Shown here piece by piece: positions 16,937 to 25,773 of a stretch of 45,151 bases of DNA; within the stretch, counting starts at the first letter, position 1, and each line of letters begins with the position of its first letter. The position numbers and the translations under genes are program-made. The notes beneath the pieces are model-generated. The model was not told where the DNA came from and did not search any database. It was given only the letters and a program-made list of their open reading frames with translations. The DNA comes from UA16 sp042095135. GTDB lineage: Bacteria > Bacteroidota > Bacteroidia > Flavobacteriales_D > Sanyastnellaceae. Location of the stretch: the NCBI GenBank assembly GCA_042095135.1, contig JBELBV010000016.1, positions 1 through 45,151 of the forward strand, read 5' to 3'.

Positions 16937-17878
16937 TTAATGAATTAGTAAAGTATCGCTGATGGAACGGTTTTCCACCAAACAGGTTAAAGTCTCAGCA
17001 AACATCTCATGGACCGAAAGGACCTTGATTTTGTCTGTGTTTTTCTCTTTGTTCAAAGGGATGCTGTCCGTCACGACAAACTCCGTGAGGACAGAATCCG
17101 CAATGCGTTCGTAGGCTGGCCCACTCAGTACTGCGTGCGTGCACAAGGCCCGCACCGATTTGGCACCGTGCTCCAGCATGAGGGCAGCCGCTTTGGTCAA
17201 TGTACCAGCGGTGTCACACATGTCATCGACGATGACCACGTCTTTGCCGCTGACGTCACCTATGACCGTCATGTGCTCAATTTTGTTGGCCACCTTGCGC
17301 TGCTTGTAGCAAATCGCCATATCCACCTCGAGGTGCTTGGCGTAGGAGTTTGCACGCTTGGTTCCCCCTGTATCCGGAGTGGCGATGCAGAGGTTTTCGC
17401 GGTCAAGGCCTTCGAGGTAGGGAAGGAACAGCGTACTTGCGTACAGGTGATCCACAGGAATTTCGAAGAATCCCTGAATCTGGTCCGCGTGAAGGTCCAT
17501 GGTGATCAGCCGGTCGATGCCTGCCGCCGTGAGCAAATTGGCAACCAACTTCGCTCCGATCGCTACGCGGGGCTTGTCCTTGCGGTCTTGACGGGCAAAT
17601 CCGAAGTACGGGATGACCGCGATGATGCGCTTGGCACTTGCTCGCTTCGCCGCATCGACGAGCAACAAGAGCTCCATCAAATTGTCGGTCGGCGGGAAGG
17701 TGGATTGCACGATGGCGACCTCCTTTCCTCGGATGGTTTCTTCGATGCTCACGGTGAATTCACCATCGCTGAAGCGCGTGGTTTTGACAGGAACCAAATC
17801 CCCTCCAAACGATTCGGCTACTTTTTGGCCGAATGATTGGGAGGCAGAGCCAGCGAGAATTTTGAGCATAGAAGACAC
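16937..17878 (-). CDS. prs: Ribose-phosphate pyrophosphokinase
   Basis: Makes PRPP from ribose-5-phosphate and ATP, feeding purine, pyrimidine, histidine, tryptophan and NAD synthesis. The 313-residue class I enzyme shows the FSDGE motif, IPYFGFARQDRK, the Mg-binding DLHADQIQGFF and the PRPP-binding VIVDDMCDTAGTL. The first ATG (17878, MSSMLK) is used; the second, three codons on, is equally possible. It heads the prs-rplY-pth operon behind the best-spaced promoter in the window. The link with nadD across the strand break (PRPP and NAD) may be chance. Confidence 0.97.
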   Translation of the reverse strand: MSSMLKILAGSASQSFGQKVAESFGGDLVPVKTTRFSDGEFTVSIEETIRGKEVAIVQSTFPPTDNLMELLLLVDAAKRASAKRIIAVIPYFGFARQDRKDKPRVAIGAKLVANLLTAAGIDRLITMDLHADQIQGFFEIPVDHLYASTLFLPYLEGLDRENLCIATPDTGGTKRANSYAKHLEVDMAICYKQRKVANKIEHMTVIGDVSGKDVVIVDDMCDTAGTLTKAAALMLEHGAKSVRALCTHAVLSGPAYERIADSVLTEFVVTDSIPLNKEKNTDKIKVLSVHEMFAETLTCLVENRSISDTLLIH

Positions 17879-17902
17879 GAATGCAATGCGTTAATGGGCG
17901 TG

Positions 17903-17933
17903 CAAAGGTAGTGTTTCAATCGCTTAAACCCAA
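17903..17933 (-). promoter_or_regulatory. Bacteroidota promoter of the prs operon (TTG, 20 bases, TACCTTTG)
   Basis: On the minus strand a TTG (17931-17933) stands 20 bases before an exact TAnnTTTG box (17903-17910), matching the known -33/-7 layout of Bacteroidota sigma-ABfr promoters. The ATG of prs is 24 bases downstream. Confidence 0.7.
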
Positions 17934-17959
17934 CGGAATTTGCCGCTGGTTGGTCGGGG

Positions 17960-18661
17960 TCAACGGATGGTGAACCGCACGGGAATCGTATAGGTCACCC
18001 GAACGGGCCTTCCTTGTTGTGTCCCCGGCTCCAATCGTGGGATGCACCGGAGCGCATTTAGCGCAGCTTTGTCGAGCTTGGGATGGGCGGATTTGAGGAT
18101 AGTTTCGTCCTGAATGCTGCCGTATTCATTGACGTTGAATTGGAGGTAAACCACGCCGCCGATGCCGGCTTCTCGCAGGATCGGGGGGAACTTCGCACAC
18201 GCCTGAATCATGCGAATCATTTGCCCTTCCGTGCAGGCGCGTTCTTCGTCCCGGTCCAACACGTTGGAGCATTCGGAAAAATGAGGCATGTGCTCGGCCA
18301 CCAAGACGGTTTCCACCTCCCAATCGCCGTCGTCGCCGTCTCCGAAATCCCCGAAGTCAAAGCCCTGGATTTTTCCAGCCAGCGGATCAATGGTGGGGTC
18401 GGGGTCGGGCGACGGTTCGGGACCAATCGGAGGATCCGGATGGATTTCTGGAGTGATGAGTAGGTTTCGGACGGGCGGAGCGGGCTTGCTCTGCGCGTTG
18501 GGTGCAACCACCTCAGCTTCCAGCGTCAAACCGCCGGTGTACGGCGAGTAATTTACAGTGTCGAATTCATACGCGGTCCATTCAAAGGCAGCAAGGACGA
18601 GGGCTAGTGCTGCGATGAAACCGAGTTCGATGCGCCGTCGGGTGGAGGGGTGTTTTTTCAT
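17960..18661 (-). CDS. TonB-family energy transducer-like protein
   Basis: 233 residues: a short basic N-terminus (MKKHPSTRRR), one membrane segment (GFIAALALVLAAFEW), a periplasmic linker rich in Pro and Asp (PPIGPEPSPDPDPTIDP), and a C-terminal TonB domain of about 85 residues (GIGGVVYLQFNVNEYGSIQD ... IPVRFTIR). TonB proteins couple ExbBD energy to outer-membrane transporters. Here no exbBD or receptor is adjacent. The ATG at 18661 was preferred because it gives a normal TonB N-terminus; 18679 is also possible. It follows the response-regulator gene by about 46 bases and may be its target or a separate unit. Confidence 0.85.
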   Translation of the reverse strand: MKKHPSTRRRIELGFIAALALVLAAFEWTAYEFDTVNYSPYTGGLTLEAEVVAPNAQSKPAPPVRNLLITPEIHPDPPIGPEPSPDPDPTIDPLAGKIQGFDFGDFGDGDDGDWEVETVLVAEHMPHFSECSNVLDRDEERACTEGQMIRMIQACAKFPPILREAGIGGVVYLQFNVNEYGSIQDETILKSAHPKLDKAALNALRCIPRLEPGTQQGRPVRVTYTIPVRFTIR

Positions 18662-18707
18662 GGCGAGAGGGGTTATCATTCCAACGCCAACACCGTGCCA
18701 CGTTTTG

Positions 18708-19412
18708 TTAATCCGGGGCGATCATCTTAAACCCCTTACCGTGAACATTCAGGATTTGAATGGATTCATCGGGCCTCAAGTGGCGCCGCAACTTGGCGAT
18801 GTACACGTCCATTGAACGGCCGTTGAAGTAATTCGGGTCGCCCCAAATGGACTTCAATGCATGGGTGCGCTCGAGCAGGCTGTTGCGGTGCTTGCACAAC
18901 AGGAACAGGAGTTCATTTTCCTTCGTTGTCAGACGCTGTTCTTCTCCGTCTCGGCGCAGCATTTGGGTGTTGTAATCAAAACCAAATGAACCGATTTGAA
19001 TTTCCCCCACCTGCTCGTCTTCGTTAGGCAGTGCGGCGGTGCGGCGCAAGATGGCCTGGATGCGCACGAGCAGCTCTTCCATACTGAAGGGCTTGGTCAT
19101 GTAGTCGTCGGCTCCCACTTTGAATCCTTCCAGCGTGTCTTCATCGGTTGAGCGCGCAGTCAAAAACAAGATCGGCAGGTGCCGGCTCTCCTGACGGATT
19201 TCTTCAGCAACCTGGAAGCCGTCCTTGCGCGGCATCATGACGTCGAGGATGACAAAATCAAACGCACCACGGTGGAATTCCTTCAAGCCTTCCACGCCGT
19301 CTTTGGCCCAGGTCGTTTCAAAGCCCTTGGCCTTAAGGTAATCGGAAAGCAGACGCCCGAGGTTGGGATCGTCTTCGCAAAGCAAAATGGAGGGTAAGGT
19401 CGTTTCGCTCAT
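18708..19412 (-). CDS. OmpR/PhoB-family response regulator
   Basis: 234 residues: a receiver domain with the acidic pair in LLCEDDPNLG, phospho-acceptor D57 (FVILDVMMPRKDG), the switch Thr in LFLTARS and Lys in YMTKPFS. It is followed by a winged-helix DNA-binding domain ending in NILNVHGKGFKMIAPD. It starts one base after the sensor kinase stop and is surely its partner. The pair resembles the RprX/RprY type of Bacteroidota, but I do not know its signal or regulon. Confidence 0.95.
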   Translation of the reverse strand: MSETTLPSILLCEDDPNLGRLLSDYLKAKGFETTWAKDGVEGLKEFHRGAFDFVILDVMMPRKDGFQVAEEIRQESRHLPILFLTARSTDEDTLEGFKVGADDYMTKPFSMEELLVRIQAILRRTAALPNEDEQVGEIQIGSFGFDYNTQMLRRDGEEQRLTTKENELLFLLCKHRNSLLERTHALKSIWGDPNYFNGRSMDVYIAKLRRHLRPDESIQILNVHGKGFKMIAPD

Positions 19413-19413
19413 C

Positions 19414-20754
19414 TCAATGTGGTTTCTTCAATTCAATTTCTGTGCGTGGCAATACCATAATGAAGGTGCTTCCCTTGCCCGTTTCGCTCTCCACGCGAAT
19501 GGATCCTTGGTGGCGGTCGATGACCGTTTTGACATAACTCAGTCCCAGTCCAAATCCTTTCACGTCGTGAACGTTCCCGGTAGGCACGCGGTACAGTCTA
19601 TCAAATACCTTGCCTAAATGCTCCTTTGCGATTCCGATGCCGTTGTCTTTGAAACGCAATTCCACGCCTTCTGTTGTTTGGGCGCTTGAAATCGACAGCA
19701 CCAAATCCCCGTCTGCGTACTTGATGGCGTTGTCCACCAAATTGAAGACCACGTTGCTCAAATGCACCCGATCCGCGTGAACTAGCGGTTCTTCAGCCTC
19801 CAATTCCAACTCCACTTTCCCGCCGTGCTTCCGCACTTGAATGGCCACGTTTTTCACCACCTCGCGGATGAGGTCATGCACATTCAGGGTCTGCTTGAAG
19901 AGCTGCATTTTGCCCGATTCTGCCAAACTGGCTTGCAGGACATTTTCCACCAGCATGCCGAGCCGTTTGTTCTCTTCGTTGATGAGCCCGATGTAATAGT
20001 TGAAACTATCGGCATCTTTCTGCATGTCGGAGTCCTTGAGGGCTTCCGATGCCAAGCCGATGGTGCTGATGGGGGTTTTGAGCTCGTGCGTGAGGTTGTT
20101 CATCAAATCCCGGCGGATCCGGTCGATGCGTTTGTTGCGCGCGGCGCCGATGATCGCGGTAAAAAAGCCCCAGGCAATGATGGCGAGCATCAGCCCGGTC
20201 AAGGCAAATTGCCCCAGCAGGTTGTGCAGTAAGTAGCGCCCTTTGTTGGGGAAAAAGAGGTTGATACTCAGGCTGTTGATGGACACCTTATGCACGGATG
20301 CCGCCATTTGTTCCCGGTATTCAACATCCGCCTCTTGCAGTCGAACGGGTTGTCCGTAGCGGTCGAACACCCCGATGGAAGGCGGGATGGTGATGCCGTG
20401 TGCCTCCAAGACAACAGGGAGAACGCTGTCGATGCGCAGGGCCTCAATGCGGTTCAACATGCGGACCTCTTCTTCGTCGAGGCCGGTGCCGATGGATCCT
20501 TTGTTGCCAAAGCCACCAGTATTTTCATTAGCAGACGCCAGCGCCTCCAAGTCGATTTGCAGCATGCCTGTGGACGTCTTGGTGAGCATCTCGCTCACTT
20601 GGTTCAATGAATGGTAGACGTTGTCGTCGAACAGTTGCTCGCGCATTTGCACAGACGTTCGGAGCCAGACAATCTGGATGGTGCTCATGGTCACAAAGGC
20701 GAGGACCATGGCGAGCAAAAACCAAGGGATTGAGGGTTTTGTATTCGCACTCAT
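19414..20754 (-). CDS. Membrane sensor histidine kinase
   Basis: 446 residues. TM1 spans about 11-31 and TM2 about 183-204, enclosing a periplasmic sensor domain of about 150 residues without a recognised fold. The dimerisation box follows, LMNNLTHELKTPIST with H223, then the ATPase domain with N box (NVVFNLVDNAIKYADGD), G1 (KDNGIGI) and G2 (GFGLGLSYV). The ATG at 20754 (MSANTKP) is chosen because it directly precedes TM1 and follows a promoter-like box by 8 bases; an upstream ATG at 20802 adds 16 residues that look untranslated. It forms an operon with the response regulator. Confidence 0.94.
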   Translation of the reverse strand: MSANTKPSIPWFLLAMVLAFVTMSTIQIVWLRTSVQMREQLFDDNVYHSLNQVSEMLTKTSTGMLQIDLEALASANENTGGFGNKGSIGTGLDEEEVRMLNRIEALRIDSVLPVVLEAHGITIPPSIGVFDRYGQPVRLQEADVEYREQMAASVHKVSINSLSINLFFPNKGRYLLHNLLGQFALTGLMLAIIAWGFFTAIIGAARNKRIDRIRRDLMNNLTHELKTPISTIGLASEALKDSDMQKDADSFNYYIGLINEENKRLGMLVENVLQASLAESGKMQLFKQTLNVHDLIREVVKNVAIQVRKHGGKVELELEAEEPLVHADRVHLSNVVFNLVDNAIKYADGDLVLSISSAQTTEGVELRFKDNGIGIAKEHLGKVFDRLYRVPTGNVHDVKGFGLGLSYVKTVIDRHQGSIRVESETGKGSTFIMVLPRTEIELKKPH

Positions 20755-20762
20755 CGTTCGAA

Positions 20763-20770
20763 CGAAGGTA
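20763..20770 (-). promoter_or_regulatory. Near-consensus -7 box TACCTTCG before the sensor kinase
   Basis: One mismatch to TAnnTTTG, 8 bases before the chosen ATG. This would give a very short or absent leader, like other starts in this window. Confidence 0.4.
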
Positions 20771-20855
20771 AGGGCTTGCCATCCGGGGCGAAAAACAGCC
20801 ACAAAACTTCAACATCCATTAACAAATTGGTCACTTCGGCCGCGCTCAACTCCAG

Positions 20856-20863
20856 TACGTTTG
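20856..20863 (+). promoter_or_regulatory. Bacteroidota -7 box TACGTTTG for the candidate small RNA
   Basis: An exact TAnnTTTG match on the plus strand in the gap between the sensor kinase and dnaG. A TTG at 20827-20829 is 26 bases upstream, wider than the usual spacing of about 19-21, so the -33 element is doubtful. Transcription would start near 20869-20872, just before three predicted hairpins. Confidence 0.5.
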
Positions 20864-20869
20864 ACGGGA

Positions 20870-20976
20870 GTTTTCTCAGCCGCTAGAAGCGCAGGTCTTC
20901 CGAGCGGACAGGTTTTAGGTTCGGTCTTAAACAGACCAGAAAAGGACTTCGCGCAACGGCTCGAAGTCTTTTTTTT
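20870..20976 (+). ncRNA. Candidate structured small RNA upstream of dnaG
   Basis: About 107 bases that can form three consecutive hairpins. The first (20880-20907) has stem CCGCT/AGCGG, a small internal loop, stem GAAG/CTTC and a 7-base loop. The second (20923-20937) is GGTCT-TAAAC-AGACC. The third (20945-20968) is a terminator with eight Ts. A consensus -7 box lies just upstream, and dnaG has its own box downstream of the terminator, so this looks like a separate transcription unit. I do not recognise the class: it lacks SRP-RNA motifs and tRNA geometry. It could instead be an attenuating leader of dnaG. The 5' end is estimated. Confidence 0.5.
20945..20976 (+). terminator. Intrinsic terminator before dnaG
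   Basis: The stem GACTTCG/CGAAGTC continues, after one mismatch, with GC/GC around an AACG tetraloop. Eight Ts follow (20969-20976). This is one of the two best terminators in the window and it points towards dnaG, 54 bases before its ATG. Confidence 0.8.
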
Positions 20977-21003
20977 GGAAGGAAAAATTGCAGCGGTACT
21001 GCG

Positions 21004-21011
21004 TACATTTG
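21004..21011 (+). promoter_or_regulatory. Bacteroidota -7 box TACATTTG before dnaG
   Basis: An exact TAnnTTTG match lying after the terminator and 19 bases before the dnaG ATG. It lets dnaG be transcribed independently of the upstream RNA. The candidate TTG at 20988-20990 is only 13 bases away, so the -33 element is weak. Confidence 0.5.
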
Positions 21012-21030
21012 GTTCTTCACCACCATTGTC

Positions 21031-23076
21031 ATGATTCCCGCTCACATTGTCGACCAAGTGCTGCAGACCGCCGTTATTGAGGAGGTCATTGGGGATTATG
21101 TGGAGCTTAAAAAGTCAGGCAGTGCGCTGCGTGGACTGAGCCCCTTCACAAACGAGAAGACGCCCTCCTTTTACGTCCTGCCGGAAAAAGGTATTTTCAA
21201 GTGCTTTTCCAGTGACAAAGGCGGTAGCGTAGTGACGTTCTTGATGGAGTTGGACAAGCTGAGCTTTCCGCAGGCCATCAAGCAGCTCGCCGAACGGTAC
21301 GGCATCGAAATCGAGGAGGAGGAAATGACGCCCGAGCAGCAGCAAGCCCGCTCCGAACGCGAAAGCTTGCTCGCTTTAAATGCGTGGGCGCAAAACTGGT
21401 TCACGGAGCAGCTGCACAATACGGACGAGGGGAAGGCCATCGGTCTGAGCTATTTCGATAGCCGGGGGTTCCGTGCCGAGACGCTGAAGACATTCAAGAT
21501 CGGGTATTGCCCAGACAGCTGGGATGCGATGAGCACGGCAGCAACCGAAGCAGGATACACGCCCGATCGGCTCCTCGCATTGGGCCTCGCCAAGGACAAA
21601 GACGGGAAGCTGTGGGACTTTTTCAAGGGCCGTGTGATGTTCCCGATCCGGGACCTCACGGGCCGTTCCATCGCATTTGGGGGCCGCACGCTGAGCAAGG
21701 AGAAAAAGGTCGCCAAGTACTTCAACAGCCCTGAGAGCATCCTCTACCACAAAGGCGATGTGCTGTTCGGCATGCACTTGGCCAAACCCGCGATTGCGAA
21801 GGAGGACCGGGTCCTACTGGTTGAAGGCTATACGGATGTCATGGCCTTGCACCAGGCGGGGATTGAACACGTTGTCTCCTCGAGCGGTACGGCCTTGACG
21901 GTCAATCAAATCAAGCTGATCCGCCGGTACACCAAGAACATCACGGTTCTGTTCGATGGGGACGACGCGGGTATCCGGGCGTCGCTGCGAGGGGTGGACT
22001 TGCTGCTGGCCGAGGGACTGAACGTCAACGTGGTGTTGTTCCCGGACGGAGACGATCCCGATAGCTACAGCAAAAAGGTGCCAGCCGACGTGCTCAAGCG
22101 GCACATTGAAGAGGAAGCCAAGGATTTCGTGGCGTTCAAGTTGGAACTCTTGGCCCGCGAGTCGGCGGACGATCCGGTCAAGCGAACGGAAATGATCCAT
22201 AGCATCCTGGGATCCATTGCCGTCATTCCGGATGCAATCCAGCAGGGGGTCTACTTGAAATTGGCTTCCGAGGAATTGGCATTGTCCGAGGACGTCCTGC
22301 AATCGGAGATCAACAAGGTTATTCGAGCCAAGTTGCTCGAAGAACAGAAAGCACTCAAGCGCGAAGAGTTTCGCAAGCAGCGCATGGGCGAGCAAGGGCC
22401 GCCTCTGCCTCCGGTCCATTCGGCTCCGGATTGGTCGGACGAGCGCGCCTCGGTGGAGGTGCCGTTTCTCGGAGGGGCGCTGGCCGAGGAAGAGGCACGC
22501 CGCACCGTGATCGAACGGGATCTGGTCCGGAGGATGCTCCGATTCGGCGACAAGGACTTTACCCCACCGGCCCCGCCAGAGGGAGAGGCGCCGGCGCCGG
22601 TGGCGTTTGCTCGGTACGTCATTGCGTACATGCAAAGCTTGAACTTCGAAATTCAGCACTCGATTTTCAGTGAGGTTTACGGTGTCTTCGTCGAGCACGC
22701 GCTGGCCGAAAACGTCCCGTCTATGGAAGACTTCATGAAGCACCCCGACCCGGAGGTGCAATCGTTCGTCGTCGACGCGGTCGTGGACAAGCACAAGGTC
22801 AGCTCGCGTTGGGAGGAAGTGCACCAGATTTACAGTGCGCGGGAGGAGGACCTGCTGAACAAGGCGTTAATGGATTCCCTGCACCTGCTCAAATTGAGCG
22901 ATAACCGAAAGGAAATAGAAGAAATACAGGAGCAGTTGGCTGGTTTGAACGAGGGCATTGAGCGGAACGAAGAAGCCGCCATTGCCAGCATGCGGGAACT
23001 GTTGGAACGCCGCAAAGCACTGGATGAACAGAAACTCAATATCTCCACGTACTTTGGCACCACGATTCTTCCTTGA
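21031..23076 (+). CDS. dnaG: DNA primase
   Basis: Synthesises RNA primers at the replication fork. The 681-residue protein has the usual three parts: an N-terminal zinc-ribbon-like domain (about 1-95), the TOPRIM catalytic core (about 260-350, with VEGYTDVMALHQAGI and LFDGDDAGIRA) and a C-terminal helicase-binding helical region. The zinc site is largely missing: CPFH is SPFT (37-40), and of the second pair KCFGC only C58 remains (KCFSS). I recall that Bacteroidota primases commonly lack these ligands, so this is probably a lineage trait. mscS follows after 9 bases. A promoter box lies 19 bases upstream of the ATG. Confidence 0.97.
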   Translation: MIPAHIVDQVLQTAVIEEVIGDYVELKKSGSALRGLSPFTNEKTPSFYVLPEKGIFKCFSSDKGGSVVTFLMELDKLSFPQAIKQLAERYGIEIEEEEMTPEQQQARSERESLLALNAWAQNWFTEQLHNTDEGKAIGLSYFDSRGFRAETLKTFKIGYCPDSWDAMSTAATEAGYTPDRLLALGLAKDKDGKLWDFFKGRVMFPIRDLTGRSIAFGGRTLSKEKKVAKYFNSPESILYHKGDVLFGMHLAKPAIAKEDRVLLVEGYTDVMALHQAGIEHVVSSSGTALTVNQIKLIRRYTKNITVLFDGDDAGIRASLRGVDLLLAEGLNVNVVLFPDGDDPDSYSKKVPADVLKRHIEEEAKDFVAFKLELLARESADDPVKRTEMIHSILGSIAVIPDAIQQGVYLKLASEELALSEDVLQSEINKVIRAKLLEEQKALKREEFRKQRMGEQGPPLPPVHSAPDWSDERASVEVPFLGGALAEEEARRTVIERDLVRRMLRFGDKDFTPPAPPEGEAPAPVAFARYVIAYMQSLNFEIQHSIFSEVYGVFVEHALAENVPSMEDFMKHPDPEVQSFVVDAVVDKHKVSSRWEEVHQIYSAREEDLLNKALMDSLHLLKLSDNRKEIEEIQEQLAGLNEGIERNEEAAIASMRELLERRKALDEQKLNISTYFGTTILP

Positions 23077-23085
23077 CCTGAACCG

Positions 23086-23919
23086 ATGAAGGAATTCCTG
23101 AACACCACCATTGAAATGGGCTCGTTTGAACTTTCGTTCCTGTCCATCTTGCTTTTTTTCAGCGTCATCGCGGCCGCCCAAGTGGTGATTTGGACGGTTC
23201 GCTTCCTGTTGCGCAAATTCCTCCGCAACGCCAATTTCGAGCAGGGCACAAGGTTCATGGTCATGCGCTTGGTGCGGACGTTGGTCTATTTCTTGGTCAT
23301 TGTGGTTGCGCTGGACACTGCAGGCATCGACTTGACCGTGTTCTGGGCCAGCTCTGCTGCACTTCTTGTGGGTGTAGGGATTGGCCTGCAAAACTTCTTC
23401 AACGACGTGGTTTCGGGATTTGTCTTGCTGTTTGAAGGCGGTGTTCGCGTGGGAGATGAGCTGGAAATCGATGGCATGATGGTTCGGGTGGAACGCATCG
23501 ATTTGCGCTCCACACGTGTGATTACGCGGTTTGGCAACCTCATAGTCATTCCAAATGGGCTCATCTCGGGACAGACGGTTCGGAATTTCACCCAAGGTGA
23601 AAACGCGACGTTGATTCAGTTGGATGTCGGCGTCGCGTATGGATCGGATGTCGAGCGGGTGAAGGCGATTTTGCTCGAAGCGGCCAACGCCGAAGCTGAA
23701 GTGGTAAAAAAGTCAGAAACCGGCGTGTTGTTCAATGATTTTGCCGAATCCTCCCTGCAATTCACGGTGTACTTCTGGATTGAAAAGCCCTTCTTACGTA
23801 AGCTCATTTCGAGCAACATACGCTTTCGAATTGATGAACAGTTCCGCGCCAACGGCATTACCATTCCGTTCCCGCAGCGGGACGTGCACGTTCATCAGTC
23901 GCCGGCCGCAGCGGGCTGA
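23086..23919 (+). CDS. Small-conductance mechanosensitive channel (MscS family)
   Basis: 277 residues with three membrane segments (about 15-37, 60-80 and 85-115). The pore helix is glycine and alanine rich: ASSAALLVGVGIGLQNFFND. A cytoplasmic beta domain follows (GDELEIDGMMVRVERIDLRS, VIPNGLISGQTVRNF) and then the alpha/beta C-terminal domain ending ITIPFPQRDVHV. It releases solutes during osmotic downshock. The protein has the minimal MscS layout without extra N-terminal helices. It starts 9 bases after dnaG and its 3' end overlaps recJ by 25 bases tail to tail. Confidence 0.94.
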   Translation: MKEFLNTTIEMGSFELSFLSILLFFSVIAAAQVVIWTVRFLLRKFLRNANFEQGTRFMVMRLVRTLVYFLVIVVALDTAGIDLTVFWASSAALLVGVGIGLQNFFNDVVSGFVLLFEGGVRVGDELEIDGMMVRVERIDLRSTRVITRFGNLIVIPNGLISGQTVRNFTQGENATLIQLDVGVAYGSDVERVKAILLEAANAEAEVVKKSETGVLFNDFAESSLQFTVYFWIEKPFLRKLISSNIRFRIDEQFRANGITIPFPQRDVHVHQSPAAAG

Positions 23920-25652
23920 ATGGCCCGCAGGTGCAGGTTGAGCTCCGTGCGGTTCTGCCAACCCCGGGGCTTCCAAGTGTTTTTTACTAAGGTAAAAGCG
24001 AGGTCGATCGGCTTATTCTGCTTGATTTGCGGCGCCATTTCACCCATGTTCCACCCGATAGCATCGATGGTCGGTCCGTCAAACTCAGGGTCGCGAACGG
24101 TAATTTTGAGGTGACGCCCTTGGTTGCCAATGGTTCTTGGCGGACGGACGGAGACCACATTGCGCAGAATGAAAACGGGTGTGGCGTTGCCCGGCCCAAA
24201 GGGCTCGAGTTGCTCCAATTCCTTGAGCGCTTCCAGAGACAGTTCAGAGATGTGCACTTCGCGGTCGCACCGGATGATGGGCTTGGGAGGGGTGCCGTTG
24301 AGCTGGTTCTTTATGGCTCCGTTCAGCCGTTCCTTGAACGCTTCGAGGTGGGCGAGTTCGAGGCTCAAACCCGCCGCCATGGTGTGGCCGCCAAATTGGA
24401 GCAACAGGTCTTCGCACGCTTCGAGTGCTTCGTGGATGTCCACACCGTCAACGGAGCGGGCACTCCCGATTAGTACGCCGTTTTCTTCCGACAACACCAC
24501 TGAAGGACGATAGCGGTGCTCAATCATGCGGCTGGCGACGATGCCAACCACGCCCCGGTGCCAGTCGGTACCATGAACGATGTTGCAGAAGCTGTCCTCC
24601 GTGGCTTGCTCCAACTGGATTAGCGCTTCATTCGTCGTGGCCTCGTCCACTTCCCGACGACGGTGGTTCATTTCTTCGATTTCACGCGCCATTTCCGATG
24701 CGCGGGAATCACTTTTCTCCATCAGCAGGTCCACCACCCGTTGGGCGTGGTCCATGCGGCCAGCCGCGTTGATGCGGGGCCCGAGGGTGAAACTAATATC
24801 CCGGATGGTTTGCGGGGCTTGGTGGATGTCCGCGGCGCGCATCAAGGCCAGGATGCCCGGCCGTTGACGCTTGCGGAGTTGACGGAGGCCTTGTGAGGCC
24901 ATGATGCGGTTTTCGCCTTTCAGGTCGACCAAATCTGCACCGATGCTGATGGCCACGAGGTCAAGTTCCTCGTAGATGCCACTTTCGGGCAAGTCCATCC
25001 GATAAGCGAGGGACTGGAGCAATTTGAACGCCACACCACAACCGGACAATTCCTTGAACGGGTAAGGACAATCGCTGCGTTTCGGGTTTAAGACGGCGAA
25101 GGCTTCAGGAAGGGTGTCCTCCGGCAGGTGGTGATCGCACACAATAACGTCAATTCCGCGATCTGCTGCGTCGGACAAGGAATCAAAGTCCTTGGTTCCA
25201 CAATCCAGCGTGATCATTAATGAGAAGCGGTTTTCTGAGGCAAATCGGACGCCATCCAAGCTGACACCATATCCTTCCTCATACCGGTGCGGGATGTAGG
25301 TTTCCACTTGCCCTCCAACGCCCTCAAGGTAGCTGGCGACCATGGCAACGGCCGTGGTCCCGTCGACATCGTAATCACCGTAAACCAAGATGCGCTCCTC
25401 GTCTTCGATGGCTTGATGAAGGCGAACCACAGCCTCCTTCATGTCCCTCATGAGCAAGGAGTGGTGCATGGCCGAGAGGGCCGGATTGAGGAAGCCCAAC
25501 ACATCTTCCTGCTCCTCAAACCCGCGCTGAATCAGCAGAGAAGCAACCAAATGTGTCAGCCCGGCGTTCTGCATCAGATGCGCGACGGCGTCCGGGTTTG
25601 GCTGCTCTTTGACGATCCAAGAGCTGTTGGATAATTGGAGGGGAGTGGTCAT
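23895..25652 (-). CDS. recJ: Single-stranded-DNA-specific exonuclease RecJ
   Basis: A 5'-3' ssDNA exonuclease of recombination and repair, 585 residues. The DHH-family metal motifs are clear: YGDYDVDGTTA (91-101, D93/D95/D97), the Asp of TLDCGTKD, DHH at 173-175, and GRMDHA. The DHHA1 domain contains FGGHTMAAGLSL, and an OB-fold domain closes the protein. The length is normal. The last 25 bases overlap the mscS gene on the other strand. I see no consensus promoter box upstream. Confidence 0.96.
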   Translation of the reverse strand: MTTPLQLSNSSWIVKEQPNPDAVAHLMQNAGLTHLVASLLIQRGFEEQEDVLGFLNPALSAMHHSLLMRDMKEAVVRLHQAIEDEERILVYGDYDVDGTTAVAMVASYLEGVGGQVETYIPHRYEEGYGVSLDGVRFASENRFSLMITLDCGTKDFDSLSDAADRGIDVIVCDHHLPEDTLPEAFAVLNPKRSDCPYPFKELSGCGVAFKLLQSLAYRMDLPESGIYEELDLVAISIGADLVDLKGENRIMASQGLRQLRKRQRPGILALMRAADIHQAPQTIRDISFTLGPRINAAGRMDHAQRVVDLLMEKSDSRASEMAREIEEMNHRRREVDEATTNEALIQLEQATEDSFCNIVHGTDWHRGVVGIVASRMIEHRYRPSVVLSEENGVLIGSARSVDGVDIHEALEACEDLLLQFGGHTMAAGLSLELAHLEAFKERLNGAIKNQLNGTPPKPIIRCDREVHISELSLEALKELEQLEPFGPGNATPVFILRNVVSVRPPRTIGNQGRHLKITVRDPEFDGPTIDAIGWNMGEMAPQIKQNKPIDLAFTLVKNTWKPRGWQNRTELNLHLRAIQPAAAGD

Positions 25653-25773
25653 TCTCAGAAGTCGCCCGGATGGATTTGATTCAATCCGTGGCTTTCAATT
25701 GCGTTCAACTTATCTTGCACTGCCTAAAATACGGTAAACACATTTGCCAATGTTGCGCAAAATTTCATTCTCG

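Noticed and set aside
20870..20976. The structured segment before dnaG as a tRNA, SRP RNA or 6S RNA.
   Set aside because: There is no cloverleaf or acceptor stem, no conserved SRP apical motif, and the segment is too short and lacks the long closing stem of 6S RNA.
21814..22824. A minus-strand open frame of 336 codons inside dnaG.
   Set aside because: Antisense shadow of the primase gene, rich in His, Arg and Gln, with no start context or motif.
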